Below, one piece after another: positions 12,248 through 24,835 of a stretch of 64,000 nucleotides of DNA. The notes beneath the pieces were generated by a model. The model did no database searches and was not told the origin of the DNA. It saw only the letters and a program-made list of their open reading frames with translations. Within the stretch, counting starts at the first letter, position 1, and every line of letters starts with the position of its first letter. This stretch comes from Echinometra lucunter (lineage: Eukaryota > Echinodermata > Echinoidea > Camarodonta > Echinometridae), in contig CM057154.1 of the NCBI GenBank assembly GCA_029962745.1, positions 17,535,337 to 17,599,336 on the forward strand, given 5' to 3'. The translations under genes were made by a program, and so were the position numbers.

Positions 12248-12806
12248 GAAGGACCACGTGCGCCATGAATACCAGGCATGGCGAGACTGGCCGGAGAAAT
12301 GGGGGTTTCTAAGCAAGGAATACATTAGGATGAACCACCGTCTCAGAGGGGAACCTATCACACCCGATCCCGAGGACAAGTACTTCTACGCCAACTGTGA
12401 ACGCGGGAATGAAGTTGTTCCCGCGGATGACAGCGATTCCCGCCAAATCCAGCCATCCGACCAATCAATATCGCCAAATCGTTCTGGCGCAACACTCAAA
12501 CGGGCGTCTGCGTACAGCAACTTACCAGGGATCATCAATGGATCGTCTTGGAGGGACAAGCTTTCGCCGGACTCGACGCCCAATGAGAGCATACTCAATG
12601 TCACCGACATCGATATCGAGAAATCACAATCAGAAAGGCTACCGTTGATCAAGCCCGGGCCACCAGCTAACGTCCCCCGGACGACGGCTGCTCAGATTGG
12701 TTGGAAGCAAAGAAGCAATTTGGAGAGGTTCGGGAAAGCACCCAATGCCAGGCCATATCAAGGCATTTTGAAGAGATTCAATTGGCCGACGCAAGGGATC
12801 ATGTGA
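12248..12806 (+). CDS. CIMIP1/C20orf85-like ciliary microtubule inner protein, coding exon 2 (last)
   Basis: With exon 1 it encodes 204 residues. Seen: an N-terminal block (about residues 16-40) with 'DQIW', 'WRDWPEKWGFL', and a C-terminal block (about 168-204) with 'AAQIGWKQRSNL' and 'FNWPTQGIM' at the very end. The vertebrate C20orf85 protein has the same two blocks (a W..NWGFL motif near the start, an IGWRS motif and a WPKQG end). C20orf85 was renamed CIMIP1 because it lies inside ciliary doublet microtubules. That this protein is axonemal is inferred. The middle (about residues 60-165) is Ser/Pro-rich and looks disordered. It makes the protein longer than the roughly 137-residue vertebrate form. 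The acceptor TTTTTCTAG precedes 12248. Stop TGA at 12804. Confidence 0.75.
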
Positions 12807-12965
12807 CCTATGGATCCGGAGGCGCCGTTTTACAGCATTAACAACCAGCAAAGTATTTCCAGATTCAAACATGGCCTCAGCTATCATTCAGGTTGATAAT
12901 GCTTCACCCTAGTGGATTAACAAAAACAATCAAACGAACAGCAGGATAATGATAATAACACAACA

Positions 12966-12971
12966 AATAAA
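12966..12971 (+). terminator. Candidate polyadenylation signal AATAAA
   Basis: First AATAAA after the stop of the CIMIP1-like gene, 160 bp downstream. Position and motif only. Confidence 0.4.
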
Positions 12972-13835
12972 TCACAAGCAGGAAACTCTTCTTTCACCGA
13001 CCTGCGCTTTTGAATACAAGTGACATTAATATGCTTGAAAATTGACCAGAATCCTTGACATGCACTTAGTACCTACAAAATTCTTAAAGTGAGTTCCCAT
13101 TGCATTTAAGACATTGAAATAGCTGCATGTGTCAAATTTTTAAGGGTAAACATGATAGATTTTTATACTATAAATGCATGCATCTGAAAATTAATCTATT
13201 AAAATTTATGGTTTTATTTTGAGCGAGTGATTTTCTTTTTTTATTATTTATTTCTATGCATTAATATGCTTTATCGAAAAGGAAAGAAAGGATTAGAAAT
13301 TTCTCTTAAAAAGCCCCGATTTTCCGCGAACAATATAAGATAAGCCGAAAGTTTAATCCAACAACGTTGCATTGGAGATCCACCCTACCCCTCGTAATCC
13401 TATGACTACACGCTCAGTGAATACAAGACTACGAGTATAATAGGCCCTACTTGTGGCAACTGATAAAATTTCTGTCGCTTTTTTTAAAATTTGCTTTCTT
13501 TCAAAATGTTGATTGTTTTAACAAAAACCATAAGTAACTCGAGAGAAAGACCTGAATATTCTTTTCATTTTTGAGACGAAATTACTCAGATATTTTTTTC
13601 GTGTTGTCTTAATTAGTTAAGTTCAGTCATATGCATTGAAATTGTTAACGCATGAACAGTGCAAAAAAAAAAAAAACACACAAACACAAACAAACCACAT
13701 CGGTCCATGTAGCCATTGATGGGGGGGGGGGGTGGGGCGGGGGCGGTGTCGAAGTATATGAGGGGCACATGTCGATGTCGGTGACATGAGAGAAATGATT
13801 CGTCCTAATATTTTTTCATATTCCTTCCCCTGCCC

Positions 13836-13866
<31 letters not shown>

Positions 13867-14936
13867 CTTCCCCTTTCTTTCTTCTGTTTCTTTTAGGCCA
13901 TATTCACCCTAAAGTGACCCTATTAAATGAAAGGGGGAGGGGCCCGGTGGCCGTGGCCCCTCCCCTGTGTAATTACGCCACTGAATAGTATGTTCCATGT
14001 ATACATTAGGTGTGAATTCAGTTTAACAGTCATTAGGGCTTCTTCATATTAAATCGCTTTAAAGATTATTTCTTCCCAGCATTGAAGTCGGTGTTGATTG
14101 AACACTAAACGATTCATGCAGCTCGAGCATGCCCGGAAGCGCTTCCGCCTTTTATCTCAGGGTAGTTCCGGGTCGGTATCCGGAGGAATGATCATGGTGA
14201 CCAAGAACTAGATGGCATAACTGATGACGTATGTGTTACCATGGTTATGCCCTGGTAACCAATGTTCATTCTTTTCCGGGACTTACAGGGAAAGAATTGT
14301 AAACTTAATAAGGCCATTAAAAAAAAATGAGCGAAAATAAAACCCTTATTTTAGGCTTGAGTATCGATCCCTGTCTTGAAACATTTTACTCCCAGTTTCT
14401 AAGAAACATTTCTTGGCTCTTTAGATAGGAGGTATGAATTGAGGTCATATAATGTAGGTTAAGTAAAATGATAGGAAAACCATATGTTCCCTCATACTAT
14501 TTTTTTTATTATGTAATTTAACCTACTGCATACTGGAACCGGGTAGCCCCTGTGTCATGTCTAAAGGAATTTAAGAATTCAGTAGTCAACGGGTTATTTT
14601 TATTACAAATAAGTAAAGTCACTCTAATAGCTAGCACTAATGGTGAACGAATACAGAGCACTCTATGGCATCTACTTCTGTAATATCAATTCTCTTCTGT
14701 TTGTGTATTTGAGTTGTTAACTTTTCTACGGACTACTGCCATGCGGATAGTAAAAATATTACGTTAAACTAGGATTTACGAATGAAAATGTTTTATAGAT
14801 ACTACCTAGGGAAGAGCAAGAATACGCAATTATCAAAGGATGCTCAATGATTTATTACAAAATAACCGTTCTCCTTCCGTGAATTTTAGAGGGTCGGAAG
14901 CAACAATTAAAGACAAAGTAAATGAGAATGAAGTTA
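12972..14936. other. Intergenic, no gene seen
   Basis: AT-rich with G-runs at 13721-13745 and a C-run/CT repeat at 13834-13866. A 'TTACGCCACTGAA' motif at 13973 recurs at 22296 and, inverted, at 33830 and 45852, suggesting ends of one repeat family. 14160-14285 has short inverted GGTAACC/GGTTACC-like words. Confidence 0.5.
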
Positions 14937-14951
14937 GAATTCGGACAATAT
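14937..14951. repeat. Target-site duplication, left copy
   Basis: gaattcggacaatat, identical to 21281-21295 immediately after the LINE poly-A tail. Confidence 0.93.
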
Positions 14952-15096
14952 GAGGGCGCCCTAACCACCGAGTGAGACACCATGTCTTCATGCTGAACTC
15001 TTTTAATTTTCACCTTTCCTAACTGATTTTACTCATTGGTGGTAAAAAGGTATGTTGATTCGATGATTTAAGTTTTCAAGTCAATATTGATTCATA

Positions 15097-15913
15097 ATGA
15101 GCTCCAAAAGGATGCAGGACACCCCTGAAAAGATGAAATATTCATCCGTCGCCAAGAAGGTTGTATACGATAGCGATGCCGATGGGGCATCTTCACGTGC
15201 GCTACCGCAAGGCACCGTCGGGTCTGATGGGCAACCTCCCCCGCAGTGGTTCACCTTATTCGCTCAGAGATTTGAGGAGCGATTCTCCCTCTTGGAAGAA
15301 AAGATGGAGACCCTGCTAGTGAGAAGAATGACAGAGTTTGAATCCAAGCTGGATGAAAACATTGAGAAAACTACTGCTTGTTCTATTCAACTCGATGAAG
15401 TAGTGGGTCAGATGCAGATGTTGAAAAAAGAGAAAGAAGAAATTCTGGAAAAACTGGATGATTTGGAAAATCGCAGTCGGCGTAACAACCTTGTCTTTCA
15501 CGGAGTGCCTGAGGTTCGAGGAGAGAAGTGTGAGGATACAGTGAAGTCCCTGTTGGCTGTTTCTGGAATCTCGGCTGATGAGTGCCCGGTGGAGAGGTGC
15601 CATCGAACCCCTTCTCGATCTACTGGTGCTGTATCTGAGAAACCAAGGATCATCCATGTTGCATTTTCGTCATATTCGGTGAGAGAAAAGGTCAGAAAGG
15701 CGTGCATCACACAATTTAAAGAGAGGGATTTCAACTTCAAGGGTGCGAAGGTTTACGTTTCTGAAGACTTCTCGAAGCGGATCTTGCAAAAAAGAAAAAA
15801 ACAAACTAGATGACCTCAAGAGACTGAAATCGGAGGGAAAGAAGCCTTTCTTTTTATTCCCTGCAAGGATTGGTGTTCGTAACTCAGAAGGAAAACTATT
15901 CATTGTTGGCTGA
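15097..15913 (+). CDS. LINE ORF1 protein (L1 ORF1p/Transposase_22-like), one frameshift
   Basis: RNA-binding chaperone that coats LINE RNA. Residues 50-130 form a heptad-rich coiled coil (FEERFSLLEEKMETLL, MLKKEKEEILEKLDDLENRS). This leads into the family's RRM, opening with 'RRNNLVFHGVPE', and then the C-terminal domain ('RIIHVAFSSYSVREKV'). The first frame stops at 15813, but the C-terminal part ('LKSEGKKPFFLFPARIGV', then 'EGKLFIVG') continues in another frame to TGA at 15911. The shift falls in the A-runs at 15788-15800, so a homopolymer length error or a genuine one-base indel is likely. The start is the ATG at 15097, the first after the 5'UTR. Confidence 0.85.
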
Positions 15914-16591
15914 TTTCTCTTAACCGCTGCATTGAGTGGTTAACATACATGTATAAGGTTTTGAAATTTAGCTTAAAAAATTTTGTACTATTTTCCTTTT
16001 ACTGAGGTTTTACTGAAGTATGCAGCTGGCATAGGGCCTACATTACAAGTTATACTCGATACTTGTGGTAGTTGTCATTTTTTGTTATCTTTAATGCTTT
16101 CTTTATAATGTTTCCATCTTTATGGTATTTTTAATTTGTAAAACAGTAGCTCACAGTATGTCATAGTTTACTTTTCTTATCCTATGTAGATACAGGTCAA
16201 CATAGTTAATGTAGATAGTGGGAAGAGTAATGTCCTCTTGAAAAATATTCGAATCTGTACTTTATTTTTAGAACAATGTTTTCGAATCTATTTTTTACTA
16301 GTTTTGTCAGTTAGGATTTGTGTTCTGTAGTGTTCTCCCTCTTTAGGTTATTAGCACTCATACACAGGGCTGTGTTTTTGATTTGAAGCCCTTTGTTCGA
16401 TCTTGTGCTTGCCTTCCTTGATTTTTCCATGTGTAATATTATGTATTTTTTATTTTTATATTCTTATTTTTCAATGTCCTTTTTGGTAATGGCAGATTGC
16501 ATAACATTCATGTACCTTTTCTTCTTTGTGCTATGTTGTATTCCTTATGGTGGTGGTGATGGTTTTGGAATCAGGTGTACTTTTAAAAATA

Positions 16592-19500
16592 ATGTATATT
16601 AAGCTCACGTCGTTTAATTGTAGGGGGTTACAGGATTATGTTAAACGGAAAAAGGTTTTTCACGTCTTGCGTTCCCTTAAATCTGACATTTTATTTCTTC
16701 AAGAAACCCATAGTGATATTAATGATGAACAATTGTGGAAAACCCAGTGGGGTGAAAAAGCTTTTTTTGCTAGTTTTGCATCGAATAGTAGAGGTGTGGC
16801 GATTCTTATAAGAAACTCGTTAAATACAACTATCAAATCTATCTTGAAAGACCCTCATGGAAGATTTTTAATGATAAGTGCCGTAATTAATGAACTCCCT
16901 CTTACTTTAGTAAATGTTTATGGACCAAATAATGATGACCCAGAATTTTTACTTAGAGTGTTTGCAGAACTTGAAAAATTTGATAATGAATTTATAATAG
17001 TAGGTGGTGATTTTAACACAGTTATTGATGATATTGATTATCAGGGTTCTAGAGATCACCACTCAAATTTTAAAACTAGTGAAATGCTTTCAGTATTAAT
17101 GGAGGAATATGGTTTATGTGATGTGTGGAGAACTTTCCATCCAGGCTTGAAAAAATACACTAGACATCAAAAGTCCCCTAGAGTATTATCCAGATTAGAT
17201 TTTATTTTAGTTTCAAATAACTTTTTGGATAATTGCAAGAAATCACAAATTTTACCAGGAATCCAGTCAGATCACTCAATTGTTTCTATTGATTTTAACG
17301 ATAATCAACCAGTGAAAGGTAAAGGTTATTGGAAACTCAACACACATTATTTGCACTTTGACACTGAATTTATCAATTTAGTTAAGGATAAAATTAAGGA
17401 ATTTAAAATTATTCATCAAGACTCCCAATGTAACAACAACATTATTTGGGATTCCTTTAAATGTTTCATTACAGGCGTTTGTATAGAATACTCGGCCCGT
17501 ATGAAAAAACAAAGAAATTCTGAAAAAAATAAATTATTGGCTGATATTGATAAAATTAAGATACAATTATCAAATAATATATCTGTAGATGGTGACCCTT
17601 TGTTCTTACAACTGGAGGAACTAGAAGATAAATTAGATAAAATATACGAATTTGAAACTAAAGGTTTGATTATTAGATCTAAAGTTAGATGGTTAGAAGA
17701 AGGTGAGAGAAGCAGTAAATACTTTTGTAATTTGGAAAATAGATCCTGGCAGAGGAAAAATATCAATAGGCTTAATGATAATGAGGACAATTTGAACACT
17801 AACTCCACAAAGATTTTGGAAATAATACATGATTTTTATGCCAAGTTATATTCACTACCAGATGATCAGTTACGTGTAGATGACAATGATCTTAATGAGG
17901 CAATTTTTGCTAATATTTCAGTTCCAAAACTTTCTGAGGATGATAAGAAGTTCATGGAAACACCTCTTACCAAAAGTGAAGTGTATAATGCAGTTAAATC
18001 CATGAAAATGAACAAAACTCCAGGGTTAGATGGCCTGCCAGTTGAATTTTACATTGTATTTTGGAATGACATATGCGATATGTTAATTGATTCCTTCAAA
18101 TTTTCATTACAGAATGGTGGTATGTCATCTTCTCAACGAAATGGAGTCATAACCCTTCTCCCTAAAAAAGATAGAGATCCTTTGTTTATAAAAATTATCG
18201 TCCTATCACATTATTGACCACAGATTACAAAATTTTAGCTAAATGTATAGCAACTCGTTTGAAGCGTTCTTTACACTCCCTTATACACAATGCCCAATCT
18301 GGCTTTATGAAGGGAAGGAATATTGGTCATAATATTCGTTTTATTTTGGACATTATTCAATATACAGATTTTAATGATATCCCTGGAACTATTTTGTTAC
18401 TTGATATCGAGAAAGCATTTGATAGTGTTTCTCATAATTTTTTATTTCAAACCTTGAAACAATTTAATTTTGGTACAAATTTTATTGATTCAATAAAAAC
18501 CTTGTATTTTTCTCGTCAAAGCTATGTTTTGAATAATGGTTTCTTAACAAATCGTATTTCTATGAATAGAGGAATTTTTCAGGGTTGCCCAATTTCCCCA
18601 TATTTGTTTTTATTGGTGATTGAGGTAATGGCTCTTTCTATCCGTCAAAATGATCAAATTAAGGGTATCCCCCTACAGAATGATACTGAAGTTAAAATCT
18701 CTTTATTTGCAGACGATTCAGTTTGTTTTTTAGATGGCTCTTATAATTCATTTTCCGAACTCTTTGATGTCTTGTCAACTTTTGGTAAATACTCTGGTTG
18801 TAAAATAAACTTTAGTAAAACAGAGGCTATCTGGATTGGATCTAAAAAAGGATGCCAAAATTTTCCTTATTCTAACCAGGGTGTTTCATGGAAAACCTCT
18901 CAATTTAAATGTCTAGGTGTACACTTCTCTTTAAATTTAAGTCTTTTGTATTGTTTGAATTATAAAGAGAGATTGAAAAAAATAGAAAATACTGTAAATT
19001 GCTGGCGGATGAGAAATCTTTCTTTAATAGGTAAAATTTGTGTAATCAAAACACTTGTACTACCACAATTGATTTATCTTTTCTCAGTTCTTTGTATAAA
19101 AATACCTCGCTCCTTTTTTTCAGATTTGAACAAGATTTTTTATAAGTTTATTTGGAGTGGAGGTAGGGACAGAGTGCAGAGAAAGGCTATGTGTAATGAC
19201 TATAAAAATGCTGGTTTGAAAATGATTGATCCCTTATTATTTGCCATTGCCCAGAAATTGACTTGGGTTAAAAACCTTCTTGACGAAAATTTTGATGCTC
19301 CCTGGAAAAATATTGAGTTGACCTTTTGGAAAAGTTTAATCAAGATGTTTCCCTTTTGTGGAAATGTTATGCCCCAGAGCGTGTTTTGAATTCTCTTGGC
19401 AATATTCAATTGGCTGATTCAATACGTTCATGGTATGTATATAGAGAAGAAGCCACTAAGGAATTTTATGGTCACAAATTCTCAGAACTAAGTGCATGTC

Positions 19501-20369
19501 AGTCATTGTGGTATAACAAATTAATTCGTTCAAAATCAAATTCTTATTTTTATTATGAATCATGGTTTAATCATGACATCTTTACAATTTCAGATTTGTT
19601 TAATCCTCCTTTTCCCGGACATAAACTTTTCGAAGAGTTGGTTCTTGACTTTGGTATTTCCTGCAGAGATAGAAGAAAGTTTAATTTTTTGATGAAAAAT
19701 ATTCCAGAGAACTGGTTGGTAGACTTTGATGTAGACATTATTGGTGTTCATGATACCATTGTGCATAATTTGTTACAATACAAAAAAGTTCCTAAGAGTG
19801 TTTACAACATCCTACTTACCCCCCATGTTCCAATCAAGAAATATGCATACTGGAATGATAATTTATTGTTACCTGCTGATATTAACTGGGAGAAGATTCA
19901 TTACACTAATTTCTTTTGTACTATTGACACTAAATTAAGGTCTTTTTATTTTAAAATTTTTCATAAAACTATTGCTGTCAACAGTTTCTTATTTAAGATC
20001 AAGAGGAAAGATTCTCCTGACTGCTATTTTTGTGGAAAGAAGGAGGAAACTTTAATCCATATGTTATGTGAATGTGAAAAAGTTACTCCTATTTGGCATA
20101 ACCTTATCACTGTAATCTCACAGAAATTGAAATCCAATTTATCTGTAACTAACTTTGAAATGCTTTTTGGCATCAGCACTGACAAATTTATTTCATATCT
20201 ATTTTTACTTTTGAAATATCACATTTATTCCTGCAAATTTAGAAATATTCTTCCCAATTTTATCACATTTAAATCTGTTGTTAAAAAACAAAAAGAATGT
20301 GAATATCTGTTAGCTAAAAAGAAAAATAGACTGCAGAGTCATTTTAAGAAATGGCGTTTTGATCTTTAA
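16592..20369 (+). pseudogene. LINE ORF2 (endonuclease-reverse transcriptase), two frameshifts
   Basis: Nicks target DNA and reverse-transcribes the element RNA. In order: an AP-like endonuclease (SFNCRGL, FLQETH, VNVYGPN, GGDFNTVID, SDHSIV; about residues 5-240), a linker with 'VRWLEEGERSSKYF', a reverse transcriptase ('NKTPGLDGLP', 'LLDIEKAFDSV', 'QGCPISPYLF', catalytic 'FADDS'), and a C-terminal Cys/His motif ('CYFCGKK...HMLCECE'). The reading frame changes near 18190 in an A-run and near 19325 in a T-run. Each is consistent with one missing base. The start is taken at the ATG at 16592 directly before the endonuclease. Because of the breaks it is entered as a pseudogene. Sequencing error would make it intact. 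Confidence 0.9.
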
Positions 20370-21280
20370 GGATGTGTGTACCTTTCTTGCATGTACTTTA
20401 CACCTAGTGACCTTGATGTGTTTTCTACCTTACAGAAGTTTGTTGTAGGATTGCCCATGCCTATACCTCTATATTTATTCCTGTGATCCACGAATCTGAT
20501 ATTCATATTTTCTTTTCTTTTTTTTTCTTCAGATTGTTGATGAGTATAAATATTATTTCCCATAACAAATAAGTTTAAAATCACACTGCCACTGTATTAT
20601 GTCTATGAGCATTGACCTCGAGCTGAACTGGGCTGCGCATTGGTTGTTTATGTTCGTAGCCTTTACAGATTGCTCGTTGTATTTTTTTCCAAGCTTAACT
20701 TTGAAACCTGCGCAATTCTTTGTCTGGGTGCGCTGAGTGGGCGAGATTGGGTGTGAGGCAGTCCGCTGTACCCTCCTGGCTGGGTCTGTTCAAGAGAGGG
20801 AAAGGAGATGGAGGGGGGGGGGGGGGAGGTTGCCTGTGTTGGTGGTTTCGAGATGGAGTGTTCGTGTGTGAGTGGGAGGGGGGGGGGGTGCAGCGGATTG
20901 TCTCATTCTTGGCCTGGCCCATCAACCATCTTATGGTATAATTTTTTTTTCTTGCGCCGATAGACGTTTTTGCTTTTCTCCTTTCCCGGGAGCCCAACAA
21001 GCTTTTAAGATTTTGAAACAATTCGTTCTCGAGGTTTTTGCTTCACAGGTTGATTCATTTTAGATATACTGTTGTCTATTCTATGTGTACTCTGCCTTGC
21101 TTTTATTGTTATAATCACTTTTTTGTTTTTGTTTTTTTTTTCTAATAATTCCAATCACGTGTATATATTTTAATTCTCATTGATCTGTTTTATTTCCAAA
21201 CCTTGGAGAGTTGTTTATATATTGTGAATTACATGTTATGCATTGATTTTAATAAATACATAAATAAAAAAAAAAAAAAA

Positions 21281-21295
21281 GAATTCGGACAATAT
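21281..21295. repeat. Target-site duplication, right copy
   Basis: gaattcggacaatat, matching 14937-14951 and directly following the A-tail. Confidence 0.93.
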
Positions 21296-21321
21296 AAAAA
21301 CATCTCTCTTGCACGAGCTTT

Positions 21322-21353
21322 GTGTGTGTGTGTGTGTGTGTGCGCGCGCGCGC
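21322..21353. repeat. (GT)n-(GC)n tract
   Basis: Alternating purine-pyrimidine: about 20 bp of GT then about 12 bp of GC. Strong Z-DNA former. Confidence 0.9.
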
Positions 21354-21707
21354 TGTGTGCTTATTAGCGTTTTTATAAGCCTCTGAGCTTAGTCACTATT
21401 CAGAGTCCATTCCACATCAGGAATACAATATAATTACACTTTAATGCTATTTCAACGGGTCAAAGTTACCTCCTTGAATGACATGACGTGAATGTATAAT
21501 GTGATAATCTATGCCTCATTAGATTTTTTTTTTAATGCAGAGTTATCATTCTTTTGAAAAAAATCTCGTAGTATTTGTTTAGGTATATAATCGAATGGAA
21601 AAATTGCAGAGGTATGTAAAACACACCGGTGTACAGCGGGAGCAAGCAGTAACTTTTGGGTTGAAATCTTGTGGCAGTGGATACTCGTTAGATCTAGTTG
21701 TTATTTC

Positions 21708-21733
21708 AGGGAAAGTGTTAAGACACTTTCCCT
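21708..21733. repeat. Perfect 11-bp inverted repeat with 4-nt loop
   Basis: AGGGAAAGTGT (21708-21718), loop TAAG, ACACTTTCCCT (21723-21733). It stands alone in intergenic DNA with no gene next to it. The role is unknown. Confidence 0.85.
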
Positions 21734-23153
21734 GGTTATATCAGAAAAAAAATATATGCTGGCCTAAACGTACGAGTGATGGCGCTAGTCTACAAAGATC
21801 TCTATAAATCCACTCTGACAGAGATCATTGCAGTGGCTAAATGCAGAACGGGTTAAATTGAGCAAGGCAATTCCGCTGTGTCTGTACCAGGGCAAATGCT
21901 ATGTTCGTGTTCAAACCATGGTTTGTCTTTTCTTATTTTTTTTTCTTTATTCCTTTCTTTATGTCTGTGTGCAATACTATTTTCTGATTTTGCAGTACCA
22001 AACACCTATTCAGTTTTTTTTTCTTTGTAATTTTTGCTGTAGTTCATCGCAGTACATTATCAAGATGCACTGGCATACTATTGGGGGGAGGGCTATAGCC
22101 CAAGATGATGAAGGGCATAGTGCAGCCTCAAGCAGTTGCCTCCCAAATAAAATTCAAACATAGTTTATTTCTAATTCAATACGAATGATTTACAAAATGT
22201 TGCTTGATTGACATGATTCTCAGGGGTTGTTTCCTCACCTTTTTGTGTGTGTGCAACTTCTACTATTCTGCCTCGCCCCCACCAAGTTTTTGCTCATTAC
22301 GCCACTGTCATGCAAGATGTATCTACTAATCCAAACAAATCTACGTGGACTTGAGTAAAACATAGCATGAATCCATTACCTTTCAGAGTTCTTCTCAATC
22401 TCTCTCTCTCTCTTTCTCTATCTCTCTCCCTTCTCCATTAAACAAGCCTCTATTAATTTGGGGATCACTTTGTCTTTTATCATCTAAATGAATTAGTATA
22501 ATTGTATTTAAATCAATCTAGGAAAATCCTTTCATACAATCTATTAATAGAACAATAAAAGTGTACAAATCACCAAAAATATTTTGCTGTGTGTGTTATG
22601 GATTCCATATGAATACTCCTTATCAAAAATCTGAACTTTACATATCACTTCTATAAAGAGATTGTACATCCAAATATACTCACAATTAACATAAATGCAA
22701 CGAGTGAGGCAGTTCAATCGAGGTACACAGATGCCATATGTGGTCTTATGTAAATCTTTATTTTCTTTAAACTTAACCGTTTACCCCTTGGATGGCGGGT
22801 AAAGTTTTGTTGTTTTTGTTTTATTTTGTTTTGTTTTGTTTTGTTTTGATTTTCTTTTTTGGGGGGTATTTCAGACTAGCTACACAATTTTTTTTTCAGG
22901 ACATCGTTACACTTGAAACCTCTACCGTTCATGAAACATTGATGCTGTATTATTCTACCACCTACCCTTCTTGTTGATTATAATTTTTAACAGTTGCATG
23001 TGCTCCTCTTTGAAATAAAAATCACTTCATCTCTCTCTCTTGCTCTCTATGACGTATCTGCATGTCATTTTACAATATTATATGTATTACTAAAAAGATA
23101 TCTTGTATGATTACATGAAATTCAACTCAAATTTCTTTGAAGTTGATGTAACA
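21734..23153. other. Intergenic, no gene seen
   Basis: AT-rich. Contains CT tracts (22398-22432) and a TTTTG pentanucleotide repeat (22809-22848). No exon is supported. Confidence 0.5.
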
Positions 23154-23496
23154 GGGGGTGTTTCATAAAGCTGTTCATTAAGGTACGCATTACTTTCAAA
23201 TGACTTAAATATGAAGTGCCAAATAGGATGTTCAAAGTTTTTCCTGATGTTTTAAGAAGATGTGGCTGCATTTCCCATAGTCTCAATTAAATTGTGGCAA
23301 AAAATATACTTTGCAATAAAAATGTTAGTAAACATTTGGATCGATGGTAAACAATAGTAATGTTAATCTATGTCTACAATATACTTCACCCTAAGCTGGT
23401 GTATTTGTAATGACTGAAAATCCGATTTGGCTTGCAATATTCAAGTCGTTCGTAAAGTCATTCGTAACTTTAGGAACAGCTTTATGAAACACCCCC
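23154..23496. mobile_element. MITE with GGGGGTGTTTCATAAAGCTG termini, copy 1
   Basis: The ends GGGGGTGTTTCATAAAGCTG and CAGCTTTATGAAACACCCCC are exact inverses. Next to them are 'ttacgaatgact'-like motifs, also inverted. The second family member is at 53861-54147. Non-coding and AT-rich inside. Confidence 0.85.
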
Positions 23497-24184
23497 AGCA
23501 TTTTTTCTAAAATATTAACATACAACACAATAAAAAAATTAGCAATACCTATTGTTGCTTTGGAATATACACCTACATCCACCATCCTTATTCCTCATTC
23601 ATTCACTACATTCCAATTTACAAAACTCAAACTTCTTCTTTTTAAATGGCATTTTTATTGCAGGGATATACAATTTCAACATACATTAAGGAACAATGTT
23701 AAACCATTACAAATCAACTGCACATATATATTTCCCATGAGAAAATATTGGCTTTTATTAATCTACCACCTGTATAACTTATGATATGCTATTACATGAC
23801 AAATACAAACACAAGTGAATAATACTCTCCTTAAAAAACATAACAAAAAGGATTAAATAATCAAATGTATCAAAATATAAATTCTGGCTTAGTTTAATAT
23901 GTTATCACAGTATAATCTTTTCAACAATTTTTATAAGGTAACTGCTCCCTGTACAATAACATATAAATATGTTTTTTAAAAAAGAGAAACATACATGAGA
24001 CAAATATGTGCATTTCATTTAGCAAAAATCCAAGAATAAGAATATGATGCAGAAAATGTAATATACTTTTGCATGAACAGTATATCAAACAAATAAATTA
24101 TCTCCATCAAAAAAAAAACATCCAAAGATGAAATTATATTTTTACCAAATTTGCAAGTACGTACACAGTACAGTATAGGTGCTG
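23497..24184. other. Intergenic, AT-rich, no feature seen
   Basis: Only scattered A/T-rich sequence. No exon or repeat structure could be supported. Confidence 0.5.
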
Positions 24185-24345
24185 TAAATGTAGTCTAGCA
24201 GATAAGCCATCGGACAGCTAATCGAAAGAGATGTGGGGTAGATTCCCTGTCATGGCACCGATATCCTCTGGCAAGACATTACTCTGCATCTGTCGTACCT
24301 GACCCAAGTTTAGTGGGTACCTGGCAGGATTCATTTTCTGTATGC
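24185..24345 (+). mobile_element. tRNA-derived SINE (degenerate)
   Basis: The head (24190-24260) looks like a decayed tRNA, with A-box-like 'TAGCAGATAAGCC' and B-box-like 'GGGTAGATTCC' at the expected spacing. The tail 'GGCAAGACATTACTCTGC...TAGTGGGTACCTGGCAGG' follows the pattern of metazoan tRNA-SINE bodies. The acceptor stem is not conserved, so it is not a functional tRNA gene. Confidence 0.55.
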
Positions 24346-24835
24346 AAAGAGCACTTACTGTAGCAGAATCCTATGAAGACAACGTGATAATATCCAAAGT
24401 CCTTTGGACACGTTGGACACATTACAAAACGCACTGCACGAGAACAATGCATATATACATCGGTTATTTTTTTCATACTGAACAGAAAGTAATCAAACAA
24501 TATTTTTTTGGTTTAAAAAAAAAAAAGAAGAAATTTACCTGGAACTCACATTGTGGACAAGAAAATGGCATCTGGGAGAAATTCATTTATTCAATTATAA
24601 TCAATGTACATCTGAAATAATTTCTTTTTTTTTCAGTGAATCAAATTTTGTCTTTGACAGGAAAAATATAAAATAGCATCATGAGTACCATAGTTTCTCC
24701 TCTCCCAATACCCCCACCTACATTTTTTTACTTTCAGAATGCAGTCATTATCATTCAATTAGTCTTAATACATACCCCTTCCTTTCTAAAAAATTTAGAT
24801 GTACATGACAATGATACAGCAAATGGTTGTGCATA

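Larger units (their letters stand above)
14952..21280 (+). mobile_element. Full-length L1/Tx1-type LINE retrotransposon
   Basis: A 6.3-kb non-LTR element with a short 5'UTR (14952-15096), ORF1, ORF2, a long 3'UTR (20370-21260) and an A-rich tail ending at 21280. It is flanked by an exact 15-bp target duplication. Gene order and domains (coiled-coil RNA-binding ORF1; AP-endonuclease plus reverse transcriptase ORF2) are those of the L1/Tx1 group. Perfect duplication, full length and only three apparent frameshifts point to recent insertion. The 3'UTR carries G-runs at 20812-20827 and 20878-20888. Confidence 0.93.

Noticed and set aside
24190..24260. Possible tRNA gene
   Set aside because: A- and B-boxes are degenerate and the acceptor stem does not pair; fits a tRNA-derived SINE.
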